This document shows, in pieces, positions 1-9,200 of a stretch of DNA of 55,952 nucleotides. Under the pieces are notes generated by a model. That model searched no databases. It was not told the origin of the DNA and was given only the letters and a program-made list of their open reading frames with translations. Location of the stretch: the NCBI GenBank assembly GCA_017397885.1, contig JAFQHQ010000001.1, positions 1 through 55,952 on the forward strand, written 5' to 3'. Position numbers and translations under genes: made by a program. Each line of letters starts with the position of its first letter. Within the stretch, counting starts at the first letter, position 1. The stretch comes from Clostridia bacterium (GTDB lineage: Bacteria; Bacillota; Clostridia; UMGS1810).

Positions 1-3
1 AAG

Positions 4-117
4 GACCTCAAACGGATGAATTTTTGAGTAGCTTTTGGTGCGAAGGACGCAGGAAGGCTACTCGCCTTTCAAGGACGACAAGCCAAAAGATACCGAAAAT
101 TCACCGTTTGAGGCGTC
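4..117. repeat. Structured inverted-repeat element (MITE-like or RNA hairpin)
   Basis: The outer arms, 4-38 and 83-117, are near-complementary over about 35 bases with a few mismatches and one or two bulges; a shared core reads CTCAAACGG/CCGTTTGAG. Inside the arms two smaller hairpins are visible, TGCG/CGCA at 39-51 and a GAAGGC/GCCTTTC pair at 53-70, giving a branched fold. No reading frame fills it. It resembles non-autonomous palindromic repeats dispersed in clostridial genomes, but no second copy occurs in this window, so its mobility is an inference. It ends about 95 bases before the first gene. Confidence 0.6.
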
Positions 118-212
118 TTCAGTGTTGGTTGTTAAGGCTATAATTTAAAAACTTTTACAAGAAAAACTTAACGTAATTGATATATTATAAAAATTATTTC
201 AGGAGGTTTGTT

Positions 213-1271
213 ATGCAACCAAAAGTTCTTAAAACAGGAGTTGCTTATCACGGCAACAGAATTCTCAGACACGTTGAAGAAGATATGACCGATATTGTTC
301 GTCACAACATGGACATTGTTGTTCATATGTTTTCCCACAACGACTGGGACAGACACCTTGGCGTTATGAAAAACATTTTTGACATCTCAAAGGAAAGAGG
401 TCTTGAAGTGTGGGTAGACAACTGGGGGCTCGGAGGCCCTCCGGGAGATAAATCTCATTTTCTTCAGTACCATCCCGAAGCACATCAGGTTTATTCGACA
501 GGTGAAATAAATCCCGTCAGCGTGTGCTTCAACAGTCCTGCCTATGTTCAGTTTACCCGTGAATGGATTGATGCTGTAGCACAGTGCGGCGGAGACAAAA
601 TCTTTTGGGATGAGCCGCGTTTCTATGGTGTTAAAGCCGAAGGAGGCGACGAAAAGTTTACTTGTTGCTGTGAAACCTGCAAAAAGCTTTTTGAAGAAAA
701 ATACGGTAAAAAAATGCCAAATGAACTTACCGATGAAGTGGAAGAATTCCGTCAGCAAAGCATGGTAAATTATTTCAAAAATGTTGGAGCCTATGCAAAA
801 CTCAAAGGTCTTGAAAACATCGTTTGCACTATGCCTCACACCATAGGGCAAACAGAGGGACTTATGAGTGTTGACGAAATATGCGATCTCGGAATTGACC
901 CATACTGGTCTACCGGCAGAAACAAAAAAGACGGAAAATACATAAAAGAACCCTATGACTTTGTATATGACATCACAAAAGAATGTGTGGACGGTTCTGC
1001 AAAGATGGGCAAAGATTGTAACATATGGATTCAGGGGGTTGACCTCAGAGCAGGTCACGAAGCCGAAATTTTTCAGGCGGCAGATGCTGCATATGATGCC
1101 GGAGCAAGAACAATACTTTTCTGGAGCTTCCGTGGTGGTGAATCCAACACCTATAAATCTGATATATGTGAAAAGGTGTGGCACATTGCAGGCGAAGCAA
1201 TGGGTCGCATAAAAAACAGAAATCTTGATGAAATCAGAGATTATTATTACAATCGTAAAATGAACAAATAA
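213..1271 (+). CDS. TIM-barrel glycoside-hydrolase-like protein
   Basis: This is a 352-residue cytoplasmic protein with no signal peptide. The ATG at 213 is chosen because AGGAGG lies at 201-206; a longer frame starting at 177 has no ribosome site. The pattern suggests a (beta/alpha)8 barrel of the glycoside-hydrolase-like type: an early VVHMFSHND strand, VWVDNWG near residue 76, KIFWDEPRF near 130, a Cys cluster CCCETC at 151-156 followed by an F/Y-rich helix, IDPYWS near 229 and ILFWSFRGG near 300. A short Cys cluster after a DEP strand is common in GHL-type barrels, where it may bind metal. WDEP and the later acidic strands are plausible catalytic positions, but no family can be named. It precedes the LacI-galactosidase locus, which fits a sugar role. 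Substrate unknown. Confidence 0.7.
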   Translation: MQPKVLKTGVAYHGNRILRHVEEDMTDIVRHNMDIVVHMFSHNDWDRHLGVMKNIFDISKERGLEVWVDNWGLGGPPGDKSHFLQYHPEAHQVYSTGEINPVSVCFNSPAYVQFTREWIDAVAQCGGDKIFWDEPRFYGVKAEGGDEKFTCCCETCKKLFEEKYGKKMPNELTDEVEEFRQQSMVNYFKNVGAYAKLKGLENIVCTMPHTIGQTEGLMSVDEICDLGIDPYWSTGRNKKDGKYIKEPYDFVYDITKECVDGSAKMGKDCNIWIQGVDLRAGHEAEIFQAADAAYDAGARTILFWSFRGGESNTYKSDICEKVWHIAGEAMGRIKNRNLDEIRDYYYNRKMNK

Positions 1272-1339
1272 TTTTTATATTCTGAAAATAATATAATCTA
1301 AAATTTGATTTACAAGGGGGAAAATTTTTTCCCCTTGTA

Positions 1340-1368
1340 TTGACATATATAACTTTCTGTGTTATACT
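1340..1368 (+). promoter_or_regulatory. Promoter of the LacI-type regulator
   Basis: TTGACA at 1340-1345 and TATACT at 1363-1368 are separated by exactly 17 bases. This is a near-consensus housekeeping-sigma promoter, and its start point would fall inside the operator at 1371-1386. Confidence 0.8.
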
Positions 1369-1370
1369 TT

Positions 1371-1386
1371 GTGCAATCGGTTGCAT
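1371..1386. promoter_or_regulatory. LacI-family operator copy 1 (autoregulatory)
   Basis: GTGCAATCGGTTGCAT is a near-palindrome with a central CG, the classic LacI/GalR-type operator layout. It sits directly after the -10 box of the regulator's promoter, where bound repressor would block initiation. The reverse complement of its core matches the site at 2489-2506. Confidence 0.8.
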
Positions 1387-1400
1387 AAGGGGTGGATTTA

Positions 1401-2429
1401 TTGGCTGAAGTTACAATATATACAATTGCAAAAGAACTTAATATGACATCATCAATGGTAAGTCGTGCATTTAATCCAAATGCACGAATAGCCCCCGAAA
1501 AAAGAAAGATGGTTCTTGAACTTGCCGAAAAATATGGCTTTTCACCCAACAAACACGCTTCAAGGCTTTCCATGAAACCCATAAACATCGGCATAATATT
1601 AAGCTCAAGATTTGATGTTAACACCCAAAAAATGACCGAAGGCATAAAAAAGGCTCATTCAAGGCTCAAGGATTATAAAATAAATTATGATATAAGTGTT
1701 ATTGATAAAAGAAAAAACACAGACAAAGACTATGTTGATGCACTTGAAAAATATGTTAACTATGATGGCATCATAGTTACCGGAATGAGCTCTCCAAAGT
1801 GCTCCGAAGTTCTTAATTGTTTTTATGAAAAGAACAAAAACATTGTTCAGGTTCAGGCGGTAAATGAAAATACAAAATGTCTTTTTTCCTCAAAACATAA
1901 TGAAGAAACAGCCTCAGCACTTGCGGCAGAATTTTTGTCAAACTGTCTGCGTTTTTCAAAACGGAAAAATGTTTTTCTTTTCACAGGCGACCGTGAAAGT
2001 CGGCTTCATTCAAAAGCCGCAAACGCCTTTGAAAAAATGTGTAAATCATGTGGTCTAAACCTTGTCGGTTGTGCCGATATGGGAGACAGCGAAGATAAAC
2101 TTTCAAAGTTTTTGCCTACATTTAAAAGTGAGTATTTCGATAATGTAGACGGAATTTATACTACAAGCGGTATTTGTGAATCTCTTTGCAAGTTTCTCGA
2201 ATGTGAAAATGACAAACCTGTGTTTGTATCTTTTGACACTCATGATGTAATAAAAAAATATCTTGAAAATGGCATAATTTCCGCAACCATCGCACAGAAT
2301 GTTTCAAGACAGATGGAAATTGCATTTGAAAATCTTGCTCACTATATAATAGATTTCGTTGAATGTCCTGATATCGTTTATACTGATGTTCAGATTGTAA
2401 TGAAAAGTAATATGCATCAGTTTGATTAA
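1401..2429 (+). CDS. LacI/GalR-family transcriptional repressor
   Basis: DNA-binding repressor of 342 residues. An N-terminal LacI-type helix-turn-helix (about residues 5-35: IYTIAKELNMTSSMVSRAFN) and hinge region are followed by a periplasmic-binding-like effector domain (about 58-335), the usual family length. The TTG at 1401 is preferred over the GTG at 1392 because AAGGGGTGG lies five to six bases before the TTG and would overlap the GTG. Operators of one sequence lie in its own promoter and upstream of the next operon, so autoregulation and control of the permease, hydrolase and alpha-galactosidase genes are inferred. The effector is probably a galactoside or related sugar, which is not shown by sequence. 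The effector domain is divergent, so no specific orthologue is named. Confidence 0.9.
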   Translation: MAEVTIYTIAKELNMTSSMVSRAFNPNARIAPEKRKMVLELAEKYGFSPNKHASRLSMKPINIGIILSSRFDVNTQKMTEGIKKAHSRLKDYKINYDISVIDKRKNTDKDYVDALEKYVNYDGIIVTGMSSPKCSEVLNCFYEKNKNIVQVQAVNENTKCLFSSKHNEETASALAAEFLSNCLRFSKRKNVFLFTGDRESRLHSKAANAFEKMCKSCGLNLVGCADMGDSEDKLSKFLPTFKSEYFDNVDGIYTTSGICESLCKFLECENDKPVFVSFDTHDVIKKYLENGIISATIAQNVSRQMEIAFENLAHYIIDFVECPDIVYTDVQIVMKSNMHQFD

Positions 2430-2444
2430 TTTATTTAAGAGTGC

Positions 2445-2476
2445 AAATCCGAATTCAATTATTAGGATTCGGATTT
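2445..2476 (+). terminator. Hairpin after the LacI-type gene
   Basis: AAATCCGAAT (2445-2454) pairs with ATTCGGATTT (2467-2476), a 10-bp stem with a 12-base loop. There is no long U-tract after it, so it is a weak or attenuating terminator just before the second operator. Confidence 0.5.
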
Positions 2477-2488
2477 AAAATTAATAAC

Positions 2489-2506
2489 TGTGCAACCGAT
2501 TGCACA
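2489..2506. promoter_or_regulatory. LacI-family operator copy 2
   Basis: TGTGCAACCGATTGCACA is an 18-bp palindrome with one mismatched pair around a central CG. Its core is the reverse complement of the operator at 1371-1386. It lies 22 bases before the DMT permease start, so it should control the permease, MBL-fold and GH36 genes. Confidence 0.8.
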
Positions 2507-2527
2507 ATTTAAAAGGGTGAATTACCA

Positions 2528-3379
2528 ATGTTAGGTTTAACAGTTGCAGTTTCAATATCTTCCATGGTTTTTCAAAATTGTATTTTTAATAATGTAAGCA
2601 AAAAAGAACTGAAATCAAACGAAAGCATTTATAAGTACAATATATTTATATATTGTGTGTGTCTTTTGTTATTTGGAGTAATGATGATAAAAGAGGGAAT
2701 GTCTCTCTACACATTGACACTGGGTCTTGTTTTTGGTGTTGTAACTGCTCTGAGTAATTTCTATAAAGTTCTTTCACTTTCCAAAGGACCAATGCATATC
2801 ACACTTCTTGTCACCACCTCATCAATGATAATTCCCACGTTGTCGGGTGTTTTTTTCGGTGAAACATTCAGCATGACAAAACTGTGCTTTGTTTTCGTAC
2901 TCATATTTTTTGTGTATTTGTCTCTCGACAGAACATCGGACAAATCTATAAATAAATCATGGCTTATTTGTTGTATGATTGCATTTGTCATGCAGGGGAC
3001 AATTGGTGTACTTCAAAAAATACATCAAACATCAGATTGCAAAAATGAACTTAATTTCTTTTTGTTTGTATCTTTTTGTTGTTCGGCAATTTTCAACCGC
3101 ATAAGAATCAAAGGAAAATTTTCCGATATCAAACTTGGCAAAAAAACCATGCTTCTTGCACTTTTTTGCGGTGTATGTACATATCTCAATAACTTTCTTA
3201 ACCTAAAGCTTTCGGGGCTTATTCCATCGCAGGTTTTCTTTCCCCTCGTAAACGGAAGCACAATTGTCCTTTGCTCTCTGGCATCTGTTATTATCTTTAA
3301 AGAAAAGCTTACAAAAATACAGGTTATAGGGCTGTGCGGAGGAATATTATCACTTGTTGCTATTTGTATGGTAAAATAG
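2528..3379 (+). CDS. DMT-superfamily (EamA-like) permease
   Basis: Integral membrane protein of 283 residues with about ten hydrophobic segments arranged as two similar halves, the drug/metabolite transporter (EamA) architecture and length. The first half ends near residue 140, and the second contains FCGVCTYLNNFLNL and the terminal IQVIGLCGGILSLVAICMV. A GGTGA ribosome site precedes the ATG. It is the first gene after operator copy 2 and lies 9 bases before the MBL-fold gene, so it is probably co-transcribed with it and with the alpha-galactosidase. It may move a sugar or sugar derivative; DMT members are more often exporters or nucleotide-sugar/amino-acid carriers, so direction and substrate are open. 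Confidence 0.8.
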   Translation: MLGLTVAVSISSMVFQNCIFNNVSKKELKSNESIYKYNIFIYCVCLLLFGVMMIKEGMSLYTLTLGLVFGVVTALSNFYKVLSLSKGPMHITLLVTTSSMIIPTLSGVFFGETFSMTKLCFVFVLIFFVYLSLDRTSDKSINKSWLICCMIAFVMQGTIGVLQKIHQTSDCKNELNFFLFVSFCCSAIFNRIRIKGKFSDIKLGKKTMLLALFCGVCTYLNNFLNLKLSGLIPSQVFFPLVNGSTIVLCSLASVIIFKEKLTKIQVIGLCGGILSLVAICMVK

Positions 3380-3388
3380 GAGGTCATT

Positions 3389-4195
3389 ATGGAAAATATT
3401 TTTGAACTCAGTCGTGATTGGTTTGAACCGGTCAAAGTGTTTGGTAATTTGTATTTTGTGGGCACAATTCCTGCGTCTGTTCATGTTATTGACACGGGAG
3501 ATGGATTGATAATGCTCGACACGGGTTATCAGCAGTCTCTTTATGCAGTTATTGATAATATGTATAGAACAGGTCTTAATCCACATGACATTAAATATAT
3601 TTTGCTGACCCACGGTCACATCGACCACTTTGGAGCCGCAAAAGCTTTGCGAGAGCTTACCGGTGCAAAACTTGCCATCGGAAAAGAAGACAGAGACTAT
3701 GCAAACGGAAAACTTGATTTGTCTTATGCAAAAGAGCTTAATCTTGAATATAACGAAACGTTCGAGCCGGACATTTTGATTTGTGACGGAGATATTATTG
3801 AGCTTGGAAATACCAAAATCAAAGCTTTGGCAACTCCGGGTCATACACCGGGTGCTATGTCATATTTTTTTGACGTGACAAACGGGCAAGATATTTTCAG
3901 AGCAGGACTTCACGGCGGAATGGGTATTAATACACTTAGTCGGGAATTCTTGGATAAATACAGCCTGCCATATAGCCTGAGGGATGATTTCAAAAAATCT
4001 ATGATGAGACTTAACGACGAAAAAGTTGATATTTTTCTCGGAAACCATATGCAACACAATCACACTACCGAAAAAGCAAAACGTGTTAAAAACGGCGATG
4101 TATATGCATTTGTCAATAAAGATGAATGGACAAAATATAACTTGTGGTGTATTGAAAATCTAAACAATATGATTGTTACGGAGGAATATAAATGA
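3389..4195 (+). CDS. MBL-fold metallo-hydrolase (B3-like)
   Basis: A 268-residue metallo-beta-lactamase-fold enzyme. The metal-binding HxHxDH motif is HGHIDH at residues 75-80, followed by the third ligand in GHTPGA (H152) and a distal His in GNHMQH (about H220). The motif spacing and the absence of an Asp at the bridging position resemble the subclass B3-like branch, whose members include many hydrolases that are not lactamases. There is no signal peptide, so it acts in the cytoplasm and a lactamase role is unlikely. AGGAGG precedes the ATG, and its stop overlaps the ATG of the next gene (ATGA), indicating translational coupling to the alpha-galactosidase. The substrate is unknown. Confidence 0.85.
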   Translation: MENIFELSRDWFEPVKVFGNLYFVGTIPASVHVIDTGDGLIMLDTGYQQSLYAVIDNMYRTGLNPHDIKYILLTHGHIDHFGAAKALRELTGAKLAIGKEDRDYANGKLDLSYAKELNLEYNETFEPDILICDGDIIELGNTKIKALATPGHTPGAMSYFFDVTNGQDIFRAGLHGGMGINTLSREFLDKYSLPYSLRDDFKKSMMRLNDEKVDIFLGNHMQHNHTTEKAKRVKNGDVYAFVNKDEWTKYNLWCIENLNNMIVTEEYK

Positions 4196-6078
4196 AACCG
4201 AATTTTAGTTTTTTGTATTATGGAAAACAATATCGTGCAACAGATAACGGAATTACAAATCTTGGTAACGGCATTAGTGTCACAATGGCAAAAAAAGAAT
4301 ATCTCAAATATGATGCAACAGAATGGGTGCTTTGGTTTGAAAACAAATCAGATAAAAAAAGCGGAATATTTTCAGATATATCAGATTGCGACACGCTTCT
4401 TCCGCTTAGTATACCTCAAGGAAAAAGACCCGGCTATATGCCAAAAGAAGGCGATGCCTGTGTTATTACCATGAATGGTATGGTTTATGGTGGATATTAC
4501 TGGGAAAATGATAAAGTAAGTGCTTCTGAATATGGTTTTAATTATGAGTATTTGGATAAAGTGCCAAACAAGACAAAAAGCTTTGCAAACATCGGCGGAA
4601 GATCAAGTGAAGGAACAATGCCGTTTTTTGATGTGACAGCTTTGGATAACGGTTATATTGCAGCAATCGGCTGGACAGGAGACTGGAAAGCGGAATTTTC
4701 AAAACAGGATAACGGCATTCAGATTAAAACGGGGTTAAAAGAAACAAAGTTTTATTTGAAACCCGGTGAAAAATTCCGAACTTCTTCAATTCTCATTATG
4801 AAATATCATTCGAATGAAGATAAGTATAACAAATTCAGAAAGCTTATAAGAAATCATTTTTCACACAAAAGCTGTACCAATGCAACAAGAGAGGGGCTTA
4901 TGGCTTTTGAGCTGTGGGGCGGTCTTACAAGCGATGAAATGATAAAAAGAATCAATGAACTCAAAAAATATGATATTAAATTTGAGGATATATGGATCGA
5001 TGCAGGCTGGTATGGAAATTGCACAAAATGTGATGAAGCCTTTAGTGGTGATTGGGGAAAGCATACCGGAGAATGGGAAGTAAACAAGCGTGTGCATCCT
5101 CAGGAGTTAAAAGATGTTTCGGATTGTGCAAAAGAAGCAGGAATGCAGCTTATGCTTTGGTTTGAGCCGGAAACAGTAATAGAAGGAACACCGATAACAA
5201 AAGCGCATCCGGAATGGTTTATGGAATTACCGGACAGAAAAGATAAAATTCTCAATTATGGAAATGATGAGGCAACGAAATATGTGTGTCAGCTACTTGA
5301 GAGGTATGTAAAAAATCTCGGTTTGTCGTGCTACAGACAGGATTTTAATACAAAGCTTACCGAATATTTTCAAATGAATGACGAAGAAAACAGACATGGT
5401 ATTACTGAAATCAAACACATTACGGGAATGTATAATGTGTGGGATTATCTGCTTGAAAAATTCCCCGGTCTTATTATAGATAACTGTTCGTCCGGCGGAA
5501 GAAGAATTGATATAGAAACCTTAAAACGTTCCATTCCGTTCTTCAGAAGTGATTATCAGTGTAATTTCAACGAAAATCCTGAGGTTTTGCAGACGCACAA
5601 CTCTAACATATCATGTTATTTGCCATATAATGGATGCACAAGTAAAACAAAGAATGACACCTATTCTATAAGAAGTTCTTATTCTTCAAGTTGGGGCGGA
5701 GCGTTTTATAATGCCATATTCCAAAGCTTTGACGATGCAGATTTCAAATGGGCAAAAAGAATAGTTGATGAATACAAAAAAATTCGTCACTACTTCTCCT
5801 GCGATTTCTACAATCATGGTTCATCGGTGTTTGACGACACTTCATGGGCTATCTGGCAATATCACGATGCCGACTCAGGCAAAGGCATTGTTATGGCGTT
5901 CAGACGAAGCAATTCGCCTTTCGACAGAGTTGCAATTGAACTTCGGGGCATCGAAAAAGGCAAGGTGTGTGAAATAAAATCACTTGACAATCCTGAATTT
6001 AATGTTAAAACAAACAACCTCGAAATCATCCTCCACGAAAAAAGAACAAGTACCATATTTGAATATGAAGTAAAATAA
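4192..6078 (+). CDS. Alpha-galactosidase, GH36 family
   Basis: A 628-residue retaining glycosidase expected to release terminal alpha-galactose from oligosaccharides. An N-terminal beta-supersandwich (about residues 1-215) is followed by a (beta/alpha)8 barrel with WIDAGWYG near 265, LMLWFEPETV near 320, the nucleophile region YRQDFN (Asp384), CSSGGRR near 433-439, and the acid/base region FRSD (Asp454); a C-terminal beta domain closes the protein. It is somewhat shorter than the roughly 730-residue GH36 enzymes of lactobacilli, which fits the compact clostridial forms. It has no signal peptide, so it needs an imported substrate. Start: ATG after CGGAGGAA, overlapping the preceding stop. It is last in the operator-controlled operon and is followed by a strong terminator. 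Other alpha-glycosidic specificities within clan GH-D remain possible. Confidence 0.9.
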   Translation: MKPNFSFLYYGKQYRATDNGITNLGNGISVTMAKKEYLKYDATEWVLWFENKSDKKSGIFSDISDCDTLLPLSIPQGKRPGYMPKEGDACVITMNGMVYGGYYWENDKVSASEYGFNYEYLDKVPNKTKSFANIGGRSSEGTMPFFDVTALDNGYIAAIGWTGDWKAEFSKQDNGIQIKTGLKETKFYLKPGEKFRTSSILIMKYHSNEDKYNKFRKLIRNHFSHKSCTNATREGLMAFELWGGLTSDEMIKRINELKKYDIKFEDIWIDAGWYGNCTKCDEAFSGDWGKHTGEWEVNKRVHPQELKDVSDCAKEAGMQLMLWFEPETVIEGTPITKAHPEWFMELPDRKDKILNYGNDEATKYVCQLLERYVKNLGLSCYRQDFNTKLTEYFQMNDEENRHGITEIKHITGMYNVWDYLLEKFPGLIIDNCSSGGRRIDIETLKRSIPFFRSDYQCNFNENPEVLQTHNSNISCYLPYNGCTSKTKNDTYSIRSSYSSSWGGAFYNAIFQSFDDADFKWAKRIVDEYKKIRHYFSCDFYNHGSSVFDDTSWAIWQYHDADSGKGIVMAFRRSNSPFDRVAIELRGIEKGKVCEIKSLDNPEFNVKTNNLEIILHEKRTSTIFEYEVK

Positions 6079-6084
6079 AGTTGC

Positions 6085-6126
6085 AAAAAGCCACGTTATC
6101 GGTATATGTCGATAATGTGGCTTTTT
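6085..6126 (+). terminator. Rho-independent terminator of the galactosidase operon
   Basis: A 17-bp stem with one G-T pair, AAAAAGCCAC...TTATCG at 6085-6101 against CGATAA...GTGGCTTTTT at 6110-6126, with an 8-base loop and a terminal T-run. Confidence 0.85.
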
Positions 6127-6199
6127 GGTATAAATTGTATTGTATTTTAGATTTTTGTGTGTTAAAATGAGATTAAAAGATTATAGGTATATTTTTTAT

Positions 6200-6215
6200 C
6201 CGGTCTTGACAAAAG
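6200..6215. repeat. Left copy of a 16-bp direct repeat bracketing the helicase
   Basis: CCGGTCTTGACAAAAG matches CCGGTTTTGACAAAAG at 9728-9743 in 15 of 16 positions. The two copies flank the helicase gene and little else. This copy contains TTGACA, which could act as a -35 box, but no good -10 lies 17 bases downstream. Confidence 0.55.
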
Positions 6216-6277
6216 TCGAATTGTGTCGATGGATTGAGTTTGAAACTTTCGCTTAAATATAATGAGGTGATAAAGCG

Positions 6278-9200
6278 ATGAACGATTTGGAAAAACAAGT
6301 ATTAAAGATAATTGGAGAAAATCCTGGTGTCAAAGCAAAAGATATTGCTGATTTAATTGGTTGTGAGCGCAGAAATGTAAATTCTGCTCTATATGGATGA
6401 CTTAATAATCTCTGTTATCAGGACTCGTCTTATAAATGGTATCTTAATGGGAGCGAAAAACAACAACAGTCTACAGAACCTATAGTTGAACCAGATAAAC
6501 AACTGGCAGATATATGTAACTATTACTTAAACTGCTTGAGTTTAGAAGAAAATAATGGGATATCAGCTTATTTAACATCTAACTTTTCGCTTGATTATGC
6601 AGAATTATCCAGTTTAAATGTTGATGGTGCAGATGTAGATGTAGCAAAACTCGTTAATAAAGTATCAAATGGAAGAAATCTGACTGCTTATGTAGGATAT
6701 CCTGTTTCGATTAAAAAGTTTTTTTCAACAAGAACTAATCAGGAGTATTTTAAAATAGCCCCGGTATTCTTGTTTCCAGTAGAAATATGTGGTGGGTCAG
6801 TTAATGTTGCTAAAATTCCAAATGTGAACATAGAAATCATAAAGCAATATTCTTCACACGATATAAATAGTGTAGTTTATGATTTGATTGACCTTGAAAA
6901 TGAGTTAGGATTATCTGCAAAAGATGTAGACGTCGATTTAGATGAATTAGTTGCAAGATTACAAAATATTCGTCAATGGCAATGGAAAGAAACTTTAGAT
7001 CCTGCGATAATAAGTATCAAAGAATCTGTTCAGACTATTGAACAAGAAGGTATTTATAACAAAGCTATATTTATTGTAACAGAAAGGTCACCCTATACTG
7101 TAGGGCTTGAGTCTGAATTATCACAATTGGCTCAGTTAGATGAAGAATCGTATAAAAATACAGCTTTGTATGATTGGGTTCATTGTAATGATGAAACAGA
7201 TTCTATATTGTTTGTTGATGATTCGCCACTGTTAGAGGTTTTACCTATGAATTCAGAACAAGAACAGGCTGTAAGACTCTCTTTGAATAACAAATTAACA
7301 ATTGTAACAGGACCTCCGGGAACCGGAAAATCACAGGTTGTAACTAATTTGATGGTCAACGCAGCGTGGAACGGAGAAAACGTGCTATTTACCAGTAAAA
7401 ACAATAAGGCTGTCGATGTTGTTGAAACAAGAGTTAATTCGCTTGGGAAACGCCCCATTATGCTACGCATAGGAGGAAATCAATATGCATATCATTTGGC
7501 AGAGTTAATATCTGACCTGATATCAAATAGTGCAGATCAAAATGAACAATATGAATACAAAAGATATCATTCTTTATATCAAGAAAAAGTTTCAGAATAT
7601 CAAAAACTCAAAACTGTTAAAGAAGCAGCTGTTAATATAAGAAATCATGTTGATCATATGGAACAAAAGGTATGTGAATTACGTGATAAATGGAGCGAGT
7701 GGATCACTACTACTTCTACAAACGATGTTGAAGAATGCGAATTAGCAGTTAAGGAATATACTATAGCATATACCGAATGGTTTAAGGCGCAGAATTCTTT
7801 GCTTGGTAAATTGCTTTGGCCATTTATTGGAAAGAAAAAGGCTGGCTTTCTTGAAGATTGTTTAAAAAATTTAAACAAATACTTTGATAAATATAATTTA
7901 CAAACCGTTTCAGATGTTTCTTGTCTTGTTAACGATAAGTACCATGAGCAAAACAACAAAATCGGGGAACAATTATTATATGCGCTTCGTACGATCATGG
8001 AATATCGTGAGTCTTTGACAGAACTTATAGAAACAACTCATTTTGAGGAAATAGACCGTCAACTAATAAGTATAAAATCTGAATTGGCTGAAATATCGGA
8101 GAAACTATGGAATAAGTGGCTCCTAACAAGGCAGTTAGAAATAGATACACAATGTCGCAGAGAGATGAACGAATATGTTTCTGCTATGCGTTTGATTGGC
8201 GATGTTGATCTAGCTGACTACCCGGATATAAGATCGAAATTCAAGAAATTACAGCAAAAGATGACAGCTTTTTTGCCGTGTTGGGCTGTTACCTCTTTGT
8301 CTGCAAAGGGAAAAATTCCATTTCAGGCCGGAATATTTGATATGGTTGTTATTGATGAGGCAAGCCAGTGTGATATTGCATCTGTATTGCCTATGCTTTA
8401 TCGTGCAAAACGTGCTGTCATAATTGGCGACCCTAAACAGTTAAGTCATATCAGTACTGTTTCAAAAAGCCAGGATTTGAGTATGTTGCAAAAGTATGAT
8501 GTAAGTATGATGTGGTCGTATTCTGTTAACTCATTGTATGCAATGGCAAGTAGTTTAGCACAACCATCTCATATTATACAGTTAAGAGATCATCACAGAA
8601 GTTTTGGAGACATAATTGAGTTTTCTAATGCGGAATTCTATGATGGCAAATTACGAGTTGCAACTAATTATGAAAAGCTTAATTATCCTAAAAATCATGC
8701 AGCCGGAATTCGATGGGTGGATGTTGTTGGAGAAACAATCCGTCCCCAAACCGGTGGGGCGTATAATAAAAGTGAAATTACAGCCATTGTTAATGAAATT
8801 AGACATTTGGTAATTGATAATGGGTATGAGGGTTCTGTTGGTGTTGTTACGCCATTCAGAGTTCAAGCAGAACGCATAAATAAAGAAATTGAAAACGATC
8901 CTGAATTGGGAAGGGTTCTTTTAAAAAACGATTTCCTTGTTGATACCGTACATAAGTTTCAAGGCGATGAACGAGATGTTATGTTTTTTTCGCCGGTAAT
9001 CTCTCAGGGAACCAGTCAAGGAGCATTAGGTTTTTTGAAAAATACAGGAAATCTTTTTAATGTTGCTATTACACGTGCACGTGCCAGTTTGATTGTTGTA
9101 GGCGACGCGAAATATTGTTCAAAGTGTGGTATTTCCTATATGGAACACTTTGTTGAATATGTTAACCGCATTAAAGTGGAACAAAAATTCGAGCTTGAAT

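Noticed and set aside
387-1184. Minus-strand open frame of 265 codons
   Set aside because: It is antisense to the well-supported TIM-barrel gene, has no ribosome site and has shadow-like composition.
6398-6400. The TGA as a selenocysteine or reassigned codon
   Set aside because: TGA ends other genes in the window, no SECIS-like hairpin follows, and the position lies in a winged helix where a Cys is not expected.
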